DNA of 64,000 bases. It comes from Pseudomonas aylmerensis. GTDB lineage: Bacteria; Pseudomonadota; Gammaproteobacteria; Pseudomonadales; Pseudomonadaceae. Shown here in pieces: positions 1 to 8,495 of the stretch. Below the pieces are notes generated by a model that saw nothing but the letters and a program-made list of their open reading frames with translations, made no database searches and was not told the DNA's origin. Both the position numbers and the translations under genes were made by a program. The stretch is taken from contig NZ_MAUE01000012.1 in assembly GCF_001702265.1 (NCBI RefSeq), positions 194,172 to 258,171 on the forward strand. The letters run 5' to 3'. Each line of letters opens with the position of its first letter. The stretch's first letter is position 1.

Positions 1-1122
1 AACATCGAGGCCCGCCTCACCGACCGCATCGGTGTGACCGGCAAGAAGCTGCACACCGGCCGCAGCCGCAACGATCAGGTGGCTACCGATATTCGCCTGT
101 GGCTGCGTGACGAAATCGACCTGATCCTGTCCGAAATCACCCGCTTGCAAAAAGGTCTGCTGGAGCAGGCCGAGCGTGAATCGGACACCATCATGCCCGG
201 CTTCACCCACCTGCAGACCGCACAGCCCGTGACCTTCGGCCATCACCTGCTGGCCTGGTTCGAGATGCTCAGCCGCGACTACGAGCGCCTGGTGGATTGC
301 CGCAAGCGCGCCAACCGCATGCCGTTGGGCAGCGCCGCACTGGCCGGCACCACCTACCCGATCGACCGCGAATACACCGCGCAACTGCTGGGTTTTGACG
401 CCGTGGGCGGCAACTCCCTGGACGGCGTGTCGGACCGTGACTTCGCCATCGAATTCTGCGCCGCCGCGAGCATCGCGATGATGCACCTGTCGCGCTTCTC
501 CGAAGAGCTGGTGCTGTGGACCAGTGCGCAATTCCAGTTCATCGACCTGCCGGACCGCTTCTGCACCGGCAGCTCGATCATGCCGCAAAAGAAAAACCCC
601 GACGTGCCCGAGCTGGTACGCGGCAAAAGCGGCCGCGTGTTCGGCGCGCTGATGGGCCTGCTGACCCTGATGAAAGGCCAGCCGCTGGCCTACAACAAGG
701 ACAACCAGGAAGACAAGGAACCGCTGTTCGACGCCGCCGATACACTGCGCGACTCGTTGCGCGCGTTTGCCGACATGATCCCGGCGATCAAGCCCAAGCA
801 CGCGATCATGCGTGAAGCGGCGTTGCGCGGGTTCTCCACCGCGACTGACCTCGCGGACTACCTGGTACGCCGTGGCCTGCCGTTCCGTGACTGCCACGAA
901 ATCGTCGGCCACGCCGTGAAATACGGCGTGGACACCGGCAAGGACCTGGCGGAAATGAGCCTGGAAGAGCTGCGTCAATTCAGCGACCAGATCGAGCAGG
1001 ACGTGTTCGCGGTACTGACCCTGGAAGGGTCGGTGAATGCCCGTAACCACATGGGCGGCACTGCACCGGCGCAGGTGAAGGCTGCCGTCGCGCGCGGCCA
1101 GGCCCTGCTCGCCAGCCGCTAA
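1..1122 (+). CDS. argH: Argininosuccinate lyase, C-terminal ~373 residues (5' end outside window)
   Basis: Last enzyme of arginine synthesis: splits argininosuccinate into arginine and fumarate, cytosolic homotetramer. The reading frame is open from base 1, so the gene is cut by the window edge. Families of this type run near 464 residues, so about 90 N-terminal residues are missing. Visible landmarks are the [13 protein letters not shown] segment at the start, the FTHLQTAQP stretch near residue 65, and the fumarase/lyase superfamily signature [11 protein letters not shown] (bases 568-600) that carries the catalytic serine loop. The C-terminal [11 protein letters not shown] block is intact. 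A REP-like palindrome follows the stop. Very secure assignment. Confidence 0.97.
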   Translation, partial: NIEARLTDRIGVTGKKLHTGRSRNDQVATDIRLWLRDEIDLILSEITRLQKGLLEQAERESDTIMPGFTHLQTAQPVTFGHHLLAWFEMLSRDYERLVDCRKRANRMPLGSAALAGTTYPIDREYTAQLLGFDAVGGNSLDGVSDRDFAIEFCAAASIAMMHLSRFSEELVLWTSAQFQFIDLPDRFCTGSSIMPQKKNPDVPELVRGKSGRVFGALMGLLTLMKGQPLAYNKDNQEDKEPLFDAADTLRDSLRAFADMIPAIKPKHAIMREAALRGFSTATDLADYLVRRGLPFRDCHEIVGHAVKYGVDTGKDLAEMSLEELRQFSDQIEQDVFAVLTLEGSVNARNHMGGTAPAQVKAAVARGQALLASR

Positions 1123-1130
1123 GCACTCGC

Positions 1131-1188
1131 TTGCCGGCGATGAGGTCCTTGAGATCGCTGTTGATCTTGAGGCCGCCATCGCCGGCAA
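1131..1188. repeat. REP-like inverted repeat after argH
   Basis: A 12-bp perfect inverted repeat (ttgccggcgatg at 1131-1142 and its complement at 1177-1188) is followed by gccggctcctac. This is the usual core of extragenic palindromes in fluorescent pseudomonads. It lies between the convergent argH and GST genes and could form a hairpin in either transcript. Confidence 0.7.
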
Positions 1189-1214
1189 GCCGGCTCCTAC
1201 AAGTGTGAGCGTCG

Positions 1215-1874
1215 CTATTTCTTCGCCGCCACCATGGCCATGAACGCCGGCATCGCCGCTTCCCTGTCCGCCGCCACTTTCTGCGCGTTGGGCATCCCGT
1301 GCAAACGTTCCAGCAACACTTTAGCCTTCGGCATCTCAGCCAGCAGATCCAGGCCAAACAGCTTCTCGCCCACCGCGCAGGCGAGGTTCACGCTGTACAT
1401 GAAATACAGATCCGCAATCGTGAAGCTCTCCCCCGCCACAAACGGCGCGAATTTACCGTGCCGGCCTAATGAGCCAACCCCGAGCAACAACTCCGCCTTG
1501 GATTTTTCCTTGATCGCCTCCGGCACCGGCATGCCGAAAAAGGCTTCGGCGAAACAGGCGCGAGCCGGCAATTCGATATACAGCTCGATTTCTCGGCACA
1601 GCGCCAGCACTTGGGCGCGCTGGAACGGTTCGGCCGGGAGCAGCGAAGGCCCTTCCTGGGTTTGCTCGATGTATTCGAGGATCACGCTGGTTTCGTTGAT
1701 AAAGCCCTGCTTGACGCCCAGCACCGGGACCTTGCCGCGCGGGCTGACCGCCAGGGCTTCGGGGGTTTGCCCAGCGTAAAAAGGCACCTCTTCGAAAGGC
1801 AGCCCCTTCTCCAGCAACGCCAGCTTGACCATGTTGTAGTAGTTGCTGACCGAGAATCCGTAGAGCTTGAGCAT
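1215..1874 (-). CDS. Glutathione S-transferase family protein
   Basis: Predicted soluble GST of 219 residues. The N-terminal thioredoxin-like domain begins MLKLYGFSVSNYYN and contains the GKVPVL cis-proline segment and the ETSVILEYIE motif that binds the gamma-glutamyl part of glutathione. The all-alpha C-terminal domain has the usual FTIADLYFMYSVNLA segment. The serine/tyrosine-rich beginning is the likely catalytic region, but the substrate cannot be read from sequence. A clear GGAGG ribosome site lies 8 bases before the ATG. Convergent with argH, divergent from the small gene at 2001. It is probably single-gene and related to detoxification, though the exact reaction is unknown. Confidence 0.9.
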   Translation of the reverse strand: MLKLYGFSVSNYYNMVKLALLEKGLPFEEVPFYAGQTPEALAVSPRGKVPVLGVKQGFINETSVILEYIEQTQEGPSLLPAEPFQRAQVLALCREIELYIELPARACFAEAFFGMPVPEAIKEKSKAELLLGVGSLGRHGKFAPFVAGESFTIADLYFMYSVNLACAVGEKLFGLDLLAEMPKAKVLLERLHGMPNAQKVAADREAAMPAFMAMVAAKK

Positions 1875-2000
1875 TGCGATTGCCTCCAGGCCGGGAATGG
1901 GGTTGGCTGCAAGCGTTATAGCTCCCCGGGCCTGGCCTTGCCAGCAGCATCAACCGCTTGAATGGGGGTAGACTGGCGCCCTTTCCTACAGGAGCCTGCC

Positions 2001-2285
2001 ATGAGCGAGCCGACCGATATCGACAGCGACGAAGAAGAGTTCACCGAAAGTACGCTGACCCAGGCCATCGAAAACCAGATCGAAAGCGACAACCCGCCTG
2101 CCGCCAAAGCCACCTTCAACAAGCTGACGCTGGTGGGCTATGAGCGCGACGACGTTCTGAATCTCATGGCCCATGTACTGGCCGTGGAAATCGACAAGAT
2201 GCTCGAAGAAGACCGCGCATTCGATACCGAATGGTACGAAACAGCGCTGCGGGCACTGCCAGAGCTGCCTCCGGAAAACAACTAA
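2001..2285 (+). CDS. Conserved small acidic protein, unknown function
   Basis: 94-residue protein starting MSEPTDIDSDEEEF. The ATG at 2001 is preferred over the upstream in-frame start at 1962 because AGGAG lies 7 bases before it and the upstream extension lacks conserved character. The first 30 residues are very acidic. The rest looks like a compact helical domain (NKLTLVGYERDDVLNLMAHVLAVEIDKMLEEDRAFDTEWYE). No signal peptide or membrane segment. I do not recognise a characterised family. Codon use matches the neighbours, so it is very likely a real gene. Confidence 0.8.
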   Translation: MSEPTDIDSDEEEFTESTLTQAIENQIESDNPPAAKATFNKLTLVGYERDDVLNLMAHVLAVEIDKMLEEDRAFDTEWYETALRALPELPPENN

Positions 2286-2297
2286 GTCACCAGACCT

Positions 2298-2402
2298 GGC
2301 AGGAGCCAGCCTGCGCGCGAAAACCGCCAACGCCAACATGAGCAGCCTGAATACACGCGGCGCTCTCAGGTTTTTCGCGAGCGCGCTTGCTCCTACTGGA
2401 CA
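2298..2402. repeat. Degenerate extragenic palindrome
   Basis: gcgcgcgaaaa and ttttcgcgagcgcgc form imperfect inverted arms bounded by ggagcc and gctcctac. This is a decayed REP-type pair in the 185-bp gap before the gene at 2471. No promoter is evident here beyond AT-rich sequence at 2440-2455. Confidence 0.5.
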
Positions 2403-2470
2403 GCCCGGCAAAGTGCGTTCACCTTATGCCCTGCTAGCCTCTAATAAATTTTAGAAAGTCTGGAGTCCTT

Positions 2471-2725
2471 ATGTCGTATACCCCTGAGTTGGTTGCCGAA
2501 CTGGAAATCCTTGTACTCTTCCCCTTGGACAGCACCAAGGAAGGTCTGAAAGTCCACCAGACCGCCGCTCCCACTGCCATCGCCGCTGCCAAACGCCTTC
2601 ATGCGAAAGGACTTATCGACCAGCCAGACGGGGGCTACCTGACCAGCCTTGGCCGGGACGCTGCAGAGCAGGCTCAAACGCTGCTGACCATCCTCACCAC
2701 TGCCACCACCAAAGAAGCTGCCTGA
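2471..2725 (+). CDS. TIGR02647-type small conserved protein
   Basis: 84-residue soluble protein that begins MSYTPELVAELEILVLFPLD and contains AAKRLHAKGLI followed by QPDGGYLTSLGRDAAEQAQ. This matches my memory of the short gamma-proteobacterial family TIGR02647. The pattern (helix, helix, then a short beta-hairpin with a glycine turn) resembles a winged-helix fold, but that is inference. The ATG has TGGAG about 8 bases upstream. No cysteines or membrane segments. Function unknown. It precedes cyaA with a 168-bp gap, so it need not be cotranscribed. Confidence 0.82.
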   Translation: MSYTPELVAELEILVLFPLDSTKEGLKVHQTAAPTAIAAAKRLHAKGLIDQPDGGYLTSLGRDAAEQAQTLLTILTTATTKEAA

Positions 2726-2893
2726 CCCCTGAGACCGCCCATGGAGTCCGCGCTCTGCGGATTCCGGGGGCGTCGCCGTGGACGCCACAAAATTCTGGCG
2801 CCAAAAACAATTTCCCTCTAAACCTCCTACGCTACTGGCTGTAAACTCCGACACGGCCGCCCACGTTGGGCCCTGCGAGCCAACGAATTCGAC

Positions 2894-5734
2894 ATGACCC
2901 GCACCCACGAAATCCGCCCCGACCTGGACGAAGGCATTGACCGCAAGGTACTGGCCCAACTGCGCGCGCGTTTCATGGCCCTCAATGAAGGCCGCATGGC
3001 TCGGGCCGTCGAGGGGCTGACGCCACGCCAGCAAAGCGTGCTGACCCTGTTGCCGCTGTTCTTTCACGTCAATCACCCGCTGCTGCCAGGCTATGTCTCG
3101 GGCAGCACGCCTGCGGGGCTCTCAAATTTCGAACCCGACGCCCAAGCCCTGACCGAAGCCCAGCGTCTGACTCGCTCGTTCTCCTACAAGCCACGCCATG
3201 GCAACCCGCCACGGCCGATTCATGGATTGTTCCTGATGGGCAGCCTCGGCACCCTGGCCCAGGCGGATCAGAGCGATATGGACGTGTGGGTGTGCCATGC
3301 GCCGGACCTCGGCGAAGCCGAGCTGGCCGAACTGCGCAAAAAATGCCAGCTGCTGGAGGCCTGGGCCCTGAGCATGGGCGCCGAAGCACACTTCTTCCTG
3401 ATCGAGCCGACGCGCTTTGTGCTCGGCGAGCGCGACACGCAACTGAGCTCCGACGACTGCGGCACCACCCAGCATTACCTGTTGCTGGACGAGTTCTACC
3501 GCACCGCCATCTGGCTGGCCGGGCGCACGCCGATCTGGTGGCTGGTGCCGGTGTACGAAGAAACCCGCTATGCCGAGTTCACCCATACGCTGATATCCAA
3601 GCGCTTTATCCGCGCCGATGAAACCCTCGACCTCGGCCACCTGGCGCACATTCCCCCGGGCGAATTCATCGGCGCCGGGCTGTGGCAGCTGTTCAAGGGC
3701 ATCGAGTCACCCTACAAGTCGGTGCTCAAGCTGCTGCTGACCGAGGTCTACGCCAGCGAGCACCCGAACGTGCAGTGCCTGAGCCTGCGCTTCAAGCGCG
3801 CGGTGTTCGCCAACCAGATGGACCTGGATGAGCTCGACCCGTACATCGTGGTCTACCGTCGCATCGAGGAATACCTCAAGGCCCGTCACGAGCCGGAACG
3901 CCTGGAACTGGTACGGCGGGCGCTGTACCTGAAGGTCAACCGCAAGCTGACCGTCGGCCAGCGCGCGACCAGTTGGCAGCGGCTGTTGCTGGAGCGCCTG
4001 GCGCATGAGTGGGGCTGGGACCACCGCCAGCTGGCGCTGCTGGACAGCCGCAGCCAGTGGAAAGTACGTCAGGTGGCGTCCGAGCGCCGCGCCCTGGTCA
4101 ACGAGCTGAACTACAGCTATCGCTTCCTGACCCAATTCGCCCGCACCGAACAGACCGTCAGCCTGATCAACAAGCGCGACCTCAATGTGCTGGGCCGGCG
4201 CCTGTATGCCGCCTTCGAACGCAAGGCCGGCAAGGTCGAATTCATCAACCCCGGCATCGCCCCGGACCTGGCCGAAGATACCCTCACCCTGGTGCAATCG
4301 CCCAATCGCAAGGAGCCGGGCCAGCACCATTGGGGCTTGTACAACGGCAACCTCACGGCCTTGGAATGGGAACACTTCGCGCCGATCAAGCGCAGCCGTG
4401 ACCTGCTGGAAATGCTCACCTGGTGCCACCGCAACGGCGTGATCGACAGCAGCACCCGGCTGGCGCTGCATCCAGGCGTCAGCGACATGACCGAGTTCGA
4501 GCTGTTCAACCTGCTCGGCAGCCTGCAACAGACCATCGCCCTGCCGCTGGCCAGCGTCGATGAGGAGCGCCTGCTGCGCTCGGCGGTGCCCGAGGAGGTG
4601 TTGTTGCTGATCAACGTCGGCGTCGACCCGCTCAAGCATCACCGCGACCTGAATATCCTGATGACCACCGAGCGTACCGACTCGCTGAGTTATGCCGGGG
4701 TGCGCGACAACCTGGTGCTGACCCTGGACCAGGTCACGCTCAATAGCTGGAACGAGGTGATGGTCAGTCGTTACGACGGCCCCCATGCGCTGCTCGACTG
4801 CCTGCGCGACTACCTCAACCAACTGCCGGCCGACCATCTGCCGCGGTTGCGGGTGCGCTGTTTCTGTCACAACCGTGCGCAGTTCATTGCCCAGCGCGTC
4901 GAAGAAATCTTCGACACCGCGCAGAACCTGCTGCTCGGCCAGGGCAATCACCGCTACCTGCTCCAGGTACAGCAGCACTATCACGTGATGGAGTTGACGC
5001 CGGGCCAGGCCACCCATGTGTCGCTGGCGACCCAGGATGCACTGATTGCCTACCTCAGCGAAGAATTGGCCAGCTACAGCCCGCTGCACCTGGACGCCAT
5101 GGCCCTGGAAGACCACGACCTGGCCTTGTTGCTGCCGATGGGCATGGCCGATTGCGTGCAGGTGTTCTACCGGGTCAACGAGGGTTTCGCCGAGCTGTAT
5201 GTGCTGGATGAGTTCAACGCGCTCTGGCAGCAACGCTTGCCGTTCCACGATGAGCAGAGCTTGTTGGCGCCGTTGCAGCGCTTCCTGCAATCGATCATTT
5301 ATCGCCGGGATGCGCTGTCACCGCTGGACCCGCAACAACCGCTGGGCGAAGTGCAGATCTTTTATTACCAGCTGTTGCCGTCGGGCAGCAGTCGCGCACG
5401 CGGCATCGAGCCGCGGCCGGCTCCGCAAAACCCGACAAACAAACCGTTTTATGACGTGCAGGCGATTATTGGCAAGGCGGCGCCCGGCCAAGTGGGCATT
5501 ACCCTGTACTGCAATCAGCGGGAGTTTTGCGAACTGGAGTTTGGCGACCAGCTGTTTGCAGTGGTCGCCCAGGAGATTGTCGGGCAACGTCGGGAAGCCG
5601 AACGTTACCGCTGCTACATCACCGACCTGGACCTGTCGGGCCTGCTCGGTGATGTACAGAGCCCGAGCAATTTGTACCTGCGCTACAAGGCCGAGCTGGA
5701 ACTGTCGCTCAATACGGCGCTGAGCCAGATTTAG
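2894..5734 (+). CDS. cyaA: Class I adenylate cyclase
   Basis: 946-residue cytosolic enzyme making cAMP from ATP, the ligand of the Vfr/Crp activator. The N-terminal half is the class I catalytic domain: a GSLGTLAQADQSDMDVWV block near residues 115-132 supplies the serine and paired aspartates expected of this nucleotidyltransferase fold. The long C-terminal half is the regulatory part; in enterics it responds to the glucose PTS, in Pseudomonas its input is not settled. Length agrees with the family. The ribosome site before the ATG is weak. The stop codon (5732-5734) overlaps the stop of the convergent rnk gene by three bases, leaving no room for a terminator between them. Confidence 0.97.
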   Translation: MTRTHEIRPDLDEGIDRKVLAQLRARFMALNEGRMARAVEGLTPRQQSVLTLLPLFFHVNHPLLPGYVSGSTPAGLSNFEPDAQALTEAQRLTRSFSYKPRHGNPPRPIHGLFLMGSLGTLAQADQSDMDVWVCHAPDLGEAELAELRKKCQLLEAWALSMGAEAHFFLIEPTRFVLGERDTQLSSDDCGTTQHYLLLDEFYRTAIWLAGRTPIWWLVPVYEETRYAEFTHTLISKRFIRADETLDLGHLAHIPPGEFIGAGLWQLFKGIESPYKSVLKLLLTEVYASEHPNVQCLSLRFKRAVFANQMDLDELDPYIVVYRRIEEYLKARHEPERLELVRRALYLKVNRKLTVGQRATSWQRLLLERLAHEWGWDHRQLALLDSRSQWKVRQVASERRALVNELNYSYRFLTQFARTEQTVSLINKRDLNVLGRRLYAAFERKAGKVEFINPGIAPDLAEDTLTLVQSPNRKEPGQHHWGLYNGNLTALEWEHFAPIKRSRDLLEMLTWCHRNGVIDSSTRLALHPGVSDMTEFELFNLLGSLQQTIALPLASVDEERLLRSAVPEEVLLLINVGVDPLKHHRDLNILMTTERTDSLSYAGVRDNLVLTLDQVTLNSWNEVMVSRYDGPHALLDCLRDYLNQLPADHLPRLRVRCFCHNRAQFIAQRVEEIFDTAQNLLLGQGNHRYLLQVQQHYHVMELTPGQATHVSLATQDALIAYLSEELASYSPLHLDAMALEDHDLALLLPMGMADCVQVFYRVNEGFAELYVLDEFNALWQQRLPFHDEQSLLAPLQRFLQSIIYRRDALSPLDPQQPLGEVQIFYYQLLPSGSSRARGIEPRPAPQNPTNKPFYDVQAIIGKAAPGQVGITLYCNQREFCELEFGDQLFAVVAQEIVGQRREAERYRCYITDLDLSGLLGDVQSPSNLYLRYKAELELSLNTALSQI

Positions 5735-6144
5735 AGAGGAAAGGCGCCGCCATCCTTGGGCTGGCCTTCAACGCTGAGCAATTCGAGCTTGAGCGTCTTG
5801 CCGCCTGGTGCTGGCCAGTCGATATGCTGGCCCACCTGCAGGCCGAGCAACGCGCTGCCGACCGGCGCCAGGATCGAGATCTTGCCTTCGTCGGCGTTGG
5901 CGTCCTTGGGGTAGACCAGGGTCAGGTGGTAGTCCTTGCCGCTGCCTTGCTCACGGCAATGCACGCTGGAGTTCATGGTCACGACACCCGCAGGCACTTC
6001 ATCGTGACCGACCACGTCTTCGGCGCGGTCGAGTTCGGCTTGCAACGCTTCGACGCCGGGAGACTCGTCGCCCAAGCGGTCGATCAGTTGCTCCAGACGC
6101 TGCACGTCAAGACGGGTAAGAATGATGGACGGTGCGGTGGTCAT
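5731..6144 (-). CDS. rnk: Nucleoside diphosphate kinase regulator Rnk (GreA/GreB C-terminal-like)
   Basis: 137-residue protein of the Rnk family. The N-terminal part is a short helical pair (RLDVQRLEQLIDRL), and the C-terminal part is the FKBP-like domain shared with Gre factors: DYHLTLVYPKDANADEGKISILAPVGSALLG. In P. aeruginosa and E. coli the family binds RNA polymerase and influences Ndk level and alginate synthesis. It lacks the long coiled-coil of GreA. It is convergent with cyaA, with overlapping stop codons. Upstream lies the terminator of the cyaY operon, so rnk probably has its own promoter in the short gap at 6145-6170. Confidence 0.93.
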   Translation of the reverse strand: MTTAPSIILTRLDVQRLEQLIDRLGDESPGVEALQAELDRAEDVVGHDEVPAGVVTMNSSVHCREQGSGKDYHLTLVYPKDANADEGKISILAPVGSALLGLQVGQHIDWPAPGGKTLKLELLSVEGQPKDGGAFPL

Positions 6145-6170
6145 GATTCAGGCAGACTCCTTTTTTCTGC

Positions 6171-6207
6171 ACAAAAAAGCAAAACCCCGCCAGGAAAAGG
6201 CGGGGTT
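6171..6207 (-). terminator. Rho-independent terminator of the cyaY-DUF1289 operon
   Basis: Nine-bp perfect stem (aaccccgcc / ggcggggtt, 6183-6207) with a 7-base loop. Read on the minus strand it is followed by ttgctttttt. It separates the cyaY operon from rnk. Confidence 0.85.
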
Positions 6208-6275
6208 CTCACGGGCCTCGATGAGTTGAGGCGTACCCGGACACTACCACAGCGTCACAAATAAACAAGACGACC

Positions 6276-6494
6276 TCAGGTGCGCGCCCTGCGCTGCTCG
6301 GCATCCAGGCAGATCACCCGGCGCCGGGCATCATCGGCGGAGCGCCATTCACGGATGTCTTCCACGTGGCGGAAGCAACCAAGGCAGACTTTATGCTCGT
6401 CCAGACGACACAAACTGATACAAGGTGACGGCACCGCCGGGCTGACATTACTGAACAGCGGCTTCGGCGGGCGGACAGGTACAGGCTGGGTCAC
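6276..6494 (-). CDS. DUF1289 cysteine-rich small protein
   Basis: 72 residues with the DUF1289 signature: C25-x3-C29, then C37-x2-C40, followed by W50 and a fifth cysteine at C62. The pattern suggests a bound zinc or iron-sulfur centre, which is inference; no function is established as far as I know. The gene begins 2 bases after the cyaY stop on the same strand, so translation is likely coupled and both are read as one operon ending at the hairpin at 6171-6207. A possible role beside the iron-binding frataxin is attractive but unproven. Confidence 0.88.
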   Translation of the reverse strand: MTQPVPVRPPKPLFSNVSPAVPSPCISLCRLDEHKVCLGCFRHVEDIREWRSADDARRRVICLDAEQRRART

Positions 6495-6496
6495 GG

Positions 6497-6829
6497 TCAG
6501 ATCTCGTCGAAATCCAGCTCGGCGCCGGTATATTCGTGGACCAGGCGCGCGACCATCTCGCCCAACAGCTCTTCACTCTTGTCACACTGCCACTTGCCGC
6601 TTTCTTCTTCGTAGTCGAAGTGCACGCCACCGGAGCGCGCCGCCAGCCACAGCTGACGCAGCGGCTCCTGGCGGCTGAAGATCAACTGCTGGCCGCTCTC
6701 GAACTTGACGGTCAGCACGCCGGCCGAGTTTTCCAGGTCCACGTCCAGGCCGCTGTCGTCGAAAATATCTTCCAGTGCCTGCTGGGTCGAATCCACCAGG
6801 TCGTGAAAACGGGCTTCGGTCAAACTCAT
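6497..6829 (-). CDS. cyaY: Frataxin-like iron-binding protein CyaY
   Basis: 110-residue cytosolic protein that binds iron and modulates the IscS cysteine desulfurase during iron-sulfur cluster assembly. It has the acidic first helix (EARFHDLVDSTQQALEDIFDDSG), the central beta-strand run VLTVKFESGQQLIFSRQEP, and the conserved QLWLAARSGGVHFDY segment of the family. Full length. The ATG at 6829 has the expected MSLTEARFH start. First gene of a two-gene operon with the DUF1289 gene. It is divergent from lptM-lysA across a 238-bp gap, the same arrangement (cyaY opposite lysA/dapF) seen in enterics. Confidence 0.96.
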   Translation of the reverse strand: MSLTEARFHDLVDSTQQALEDIFDDSGLDVDLENSAGVLTVKFESGQQLIFSRQEPLRQLWLAARSGGVHFDYEEESGKWQCDKSEELLGEMVARLVHEYTGAELDFDEI

Positions 6830-7067
6830 TGTGGCAACCTCAAAAGTGTCTGGTTTTGCTCAAGCGCCGCACGATACGGGCGAGCCTCGCCGATTGCAAA
6901 GGATACCGATTTCATCACGATCGACGGAATGAAATATCCCCATCGAGCGTAGGACGTTTCCCGACTATCTCGGCAAACCCCCGCTGGACGGGTATTCCAG
7001 CGCATAGGCAAGCTGGCGGGTGGTCGGTATACTCGGGCGCAATTAATGCATATTCAAGGATTTCGCC
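6830..7067. promoter_or_regulatory. Divergent intergenic region cyaY / lptM-lysA
   Basis: 238 bp between start codons of genes on opposite strands, so both promoters must lie here. An AT-richer stretch with cgcaattaatgcatattcaagga precedes lptM, and a weak AGGA ribosome site sits 8 bases before its ATG. No operator with a recognisable consensus was seen. Confidence 0.5.
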
Positions 7068-7235
7068 ATGAAGCGCCTGATCTCTTCCCTTGCTGCGCTC
7101 GTCGCGGTCGCCTGCCTCGTTAGTGCCTGTGGTCAAAAAGGCCCGCTGTACCTGCCCGATGACAGCAAAGATCCGAATGAACAGGCGCAATCGTCGCAAA
7201 AACCCGCTAAAGCGCATAAGCACGACACCTACTAA
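7068..7235 (+). CDS. lptM: LPS-assembly-associated lipoprotein LptM (YifL/LppL type)
   Basis: 55-residue lipoprotein. A signal peptide with a positive start (MKR), a hydrophobic core and lipobox LVSAC predict cleavage before C21. The mature part starts [10 protein letters not shown], the diagnostic YifL/LptM sequence, followed by a short polar tail. In E. coli LptM helps mature the LptDE outer-membrane translocon. The gene lies 9 bases before lysA, the location also known for lppL in P. aeruginosa. Its role in Pseudomonas is inferred from family membership. Confidence 0.9.
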   Translation: MKRLISSLAALVAVACLVSACGQKGPLYLPDDSKDPNEQAQSSQKPAKAHKHDTY

Positions 7236-7244
7236 GGGAAGATC

Positions 7245-8492
7245 ATGGACGCTTTTAACTACCGGGACGGCGAGCTGTTCGCGGAAGGCGTGGCGTTGTC
7301 CGCGATTGCCGAGCGCTTTGGTACCCCGACCTACGTGTACTCGCGCGCGCACATCGAAGCGCAGTACCGCTCGTTCACCGACCCGCTGAACGGCGTGCCG
7401 CACCTGGTGTGCTACGCGGTGAAAGCCAACTCCAACCTCGGCGTACTGAATGTCCTGGCGCGCCTGGGCGCTGGTTTCGACATCGTGTCGCGTGGCGAGC
7501 TGGAACGAGTACTGGCCGCTGGCGGCCAGGCTGACAAGATCGTGTTCTCCGGCGTCGGCAAGAGCCGCGAAGACATGCGCCGCGCCCTGGAAGTGGGCGT
7601 GCACTGCTTCAACGTCGAATCCACCGATGAGCTGGAGCGCCTGCAGACCGTGGCCGCCGAGATGGGCGTTCGCGCGCCGATTTCCCTGCGCGTCAACCCG
7701 GACGTCGACGCCGGCACCCACCCGTACATTTCCACCGGTCTCAAAGAGAACAAGTTCGGCATCGCCATTGCCGACGCCGAGGACGTGTACATCCGCGCCG
7801 CCCAGCTGCCGAACCTGGAAGTATTGGGTGTCGATTGCCACATCGGCTCGCAACTGACCACCCTGCCACCGTTCCTGGATGCCCTCGACCGCCTGCTGGC
7901 GTTGATCGATCGCCTGGGCGAGTGCGGCATCTACCTGCACCACATCGATCTGGGTGGTGGTGTCGGCGTACGTTATCGCGACGAAGAACCGCCGCTGATT
8001 GCCGACTACATCCAGGCCGTGCGCGAGCGCACCGAAGGCCGCGATCTGACGCTGATGTTCGAGCCGGGCCGCTACATCGTCGCCAACGCCAGCGTGCTGC
8101 TGACCCAGGTCGAGTACCTCAAGCACACCGAGCACAAGGATTTCGCCATCGTCGATGCGGCGATGAACGACCTGATCCGCCCGGCGCTGTACCAGGCCTG
8201 GATGGACGTCACTGCCGTGAAACCTCGCGACAGCGCACCGCGCACCTACGACATCGTCGGCCCGATCTGCGAGACCGGCGACTTCCTGGCCAAGGACCGC
8301 CATCTCGCACTGGAGGAAGGCGACTTGCTGGCCGTGCATTCGGCCGGTGCCTACGGGTTTGTCATGAGTTCCAACTACAACACCCGCGGCCGTGCCGCCG
8401 AGGTGCTGGTGGACGGTGATCAAGCGTTCGAAGTGCGTCGCCGCGAGACGGTAGCCGAGTTGTATGCTGGCGAAAGCCTGCTGCCGGAGTAA
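7245..8492 (+). CDS. lysA: Diaminopimelate decarboxylase
   Basis: 415-residue PLP enzyme that converts meso-diaminopimelate to L-lysine in the cytosol. The alanine-racemase-like barrel carries the PLP lysine K60 in CYAVKANSN. A glycine-rich phosphate loop GGGVGVRY lies in the middle, and the C-terminal beta-domain has the substrate-binding GPICETGDFLAKDR segment. GGGAAG precedes the ATG. It lies between lptM and dapF (3-base gap), giving the last two steps of the lysine/peptidoglycan precursor branch side by side. Full length and unremarkable. Confidence 0.98.
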   Translation: MDAFNYRDGELFAEGVALSAIAERFGTPTYVYSRAHIEAQYRSFTDPLNGVPHLVCYAVKANSNLGVLNVLARLGAGFDIVSRGELERVLAAGGQADKIVFSGVGKSREDMRRALEVGVHCFNVESTDELERLQTVAAEMGVRAPISLRVNPDVDAGTHPYISTGLKENKFGIAIADAEDVYIRAAQLPNLEVLGVDCHIGSQLTTLPPFLDALDRLLALIDRLGECGIYLHHIDLGGGVGVRYRDEEPPLIADYIQAVRERTEGRDLTLMFEPGRYIVANASVLLTQVEYLKHTEHKDFAIVDAAMNDLIRPALYQAWMDVTAVKPRDSAPRTYDIVGPICETGDFLAKDRHLALEEGDLLAVHSAGAYGFVMSSNYNTRGRAAEVLVDGDQAFEVRRRETVAELYAGESLLPE

Positions 8493-8495
8493 GCC

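Noticed and set aside
3707..5290. 527-codon frame antisense to cyaA
   Set aside because: Low-complexity translation and complete overlap with an unmistakable adenylate cyclase.
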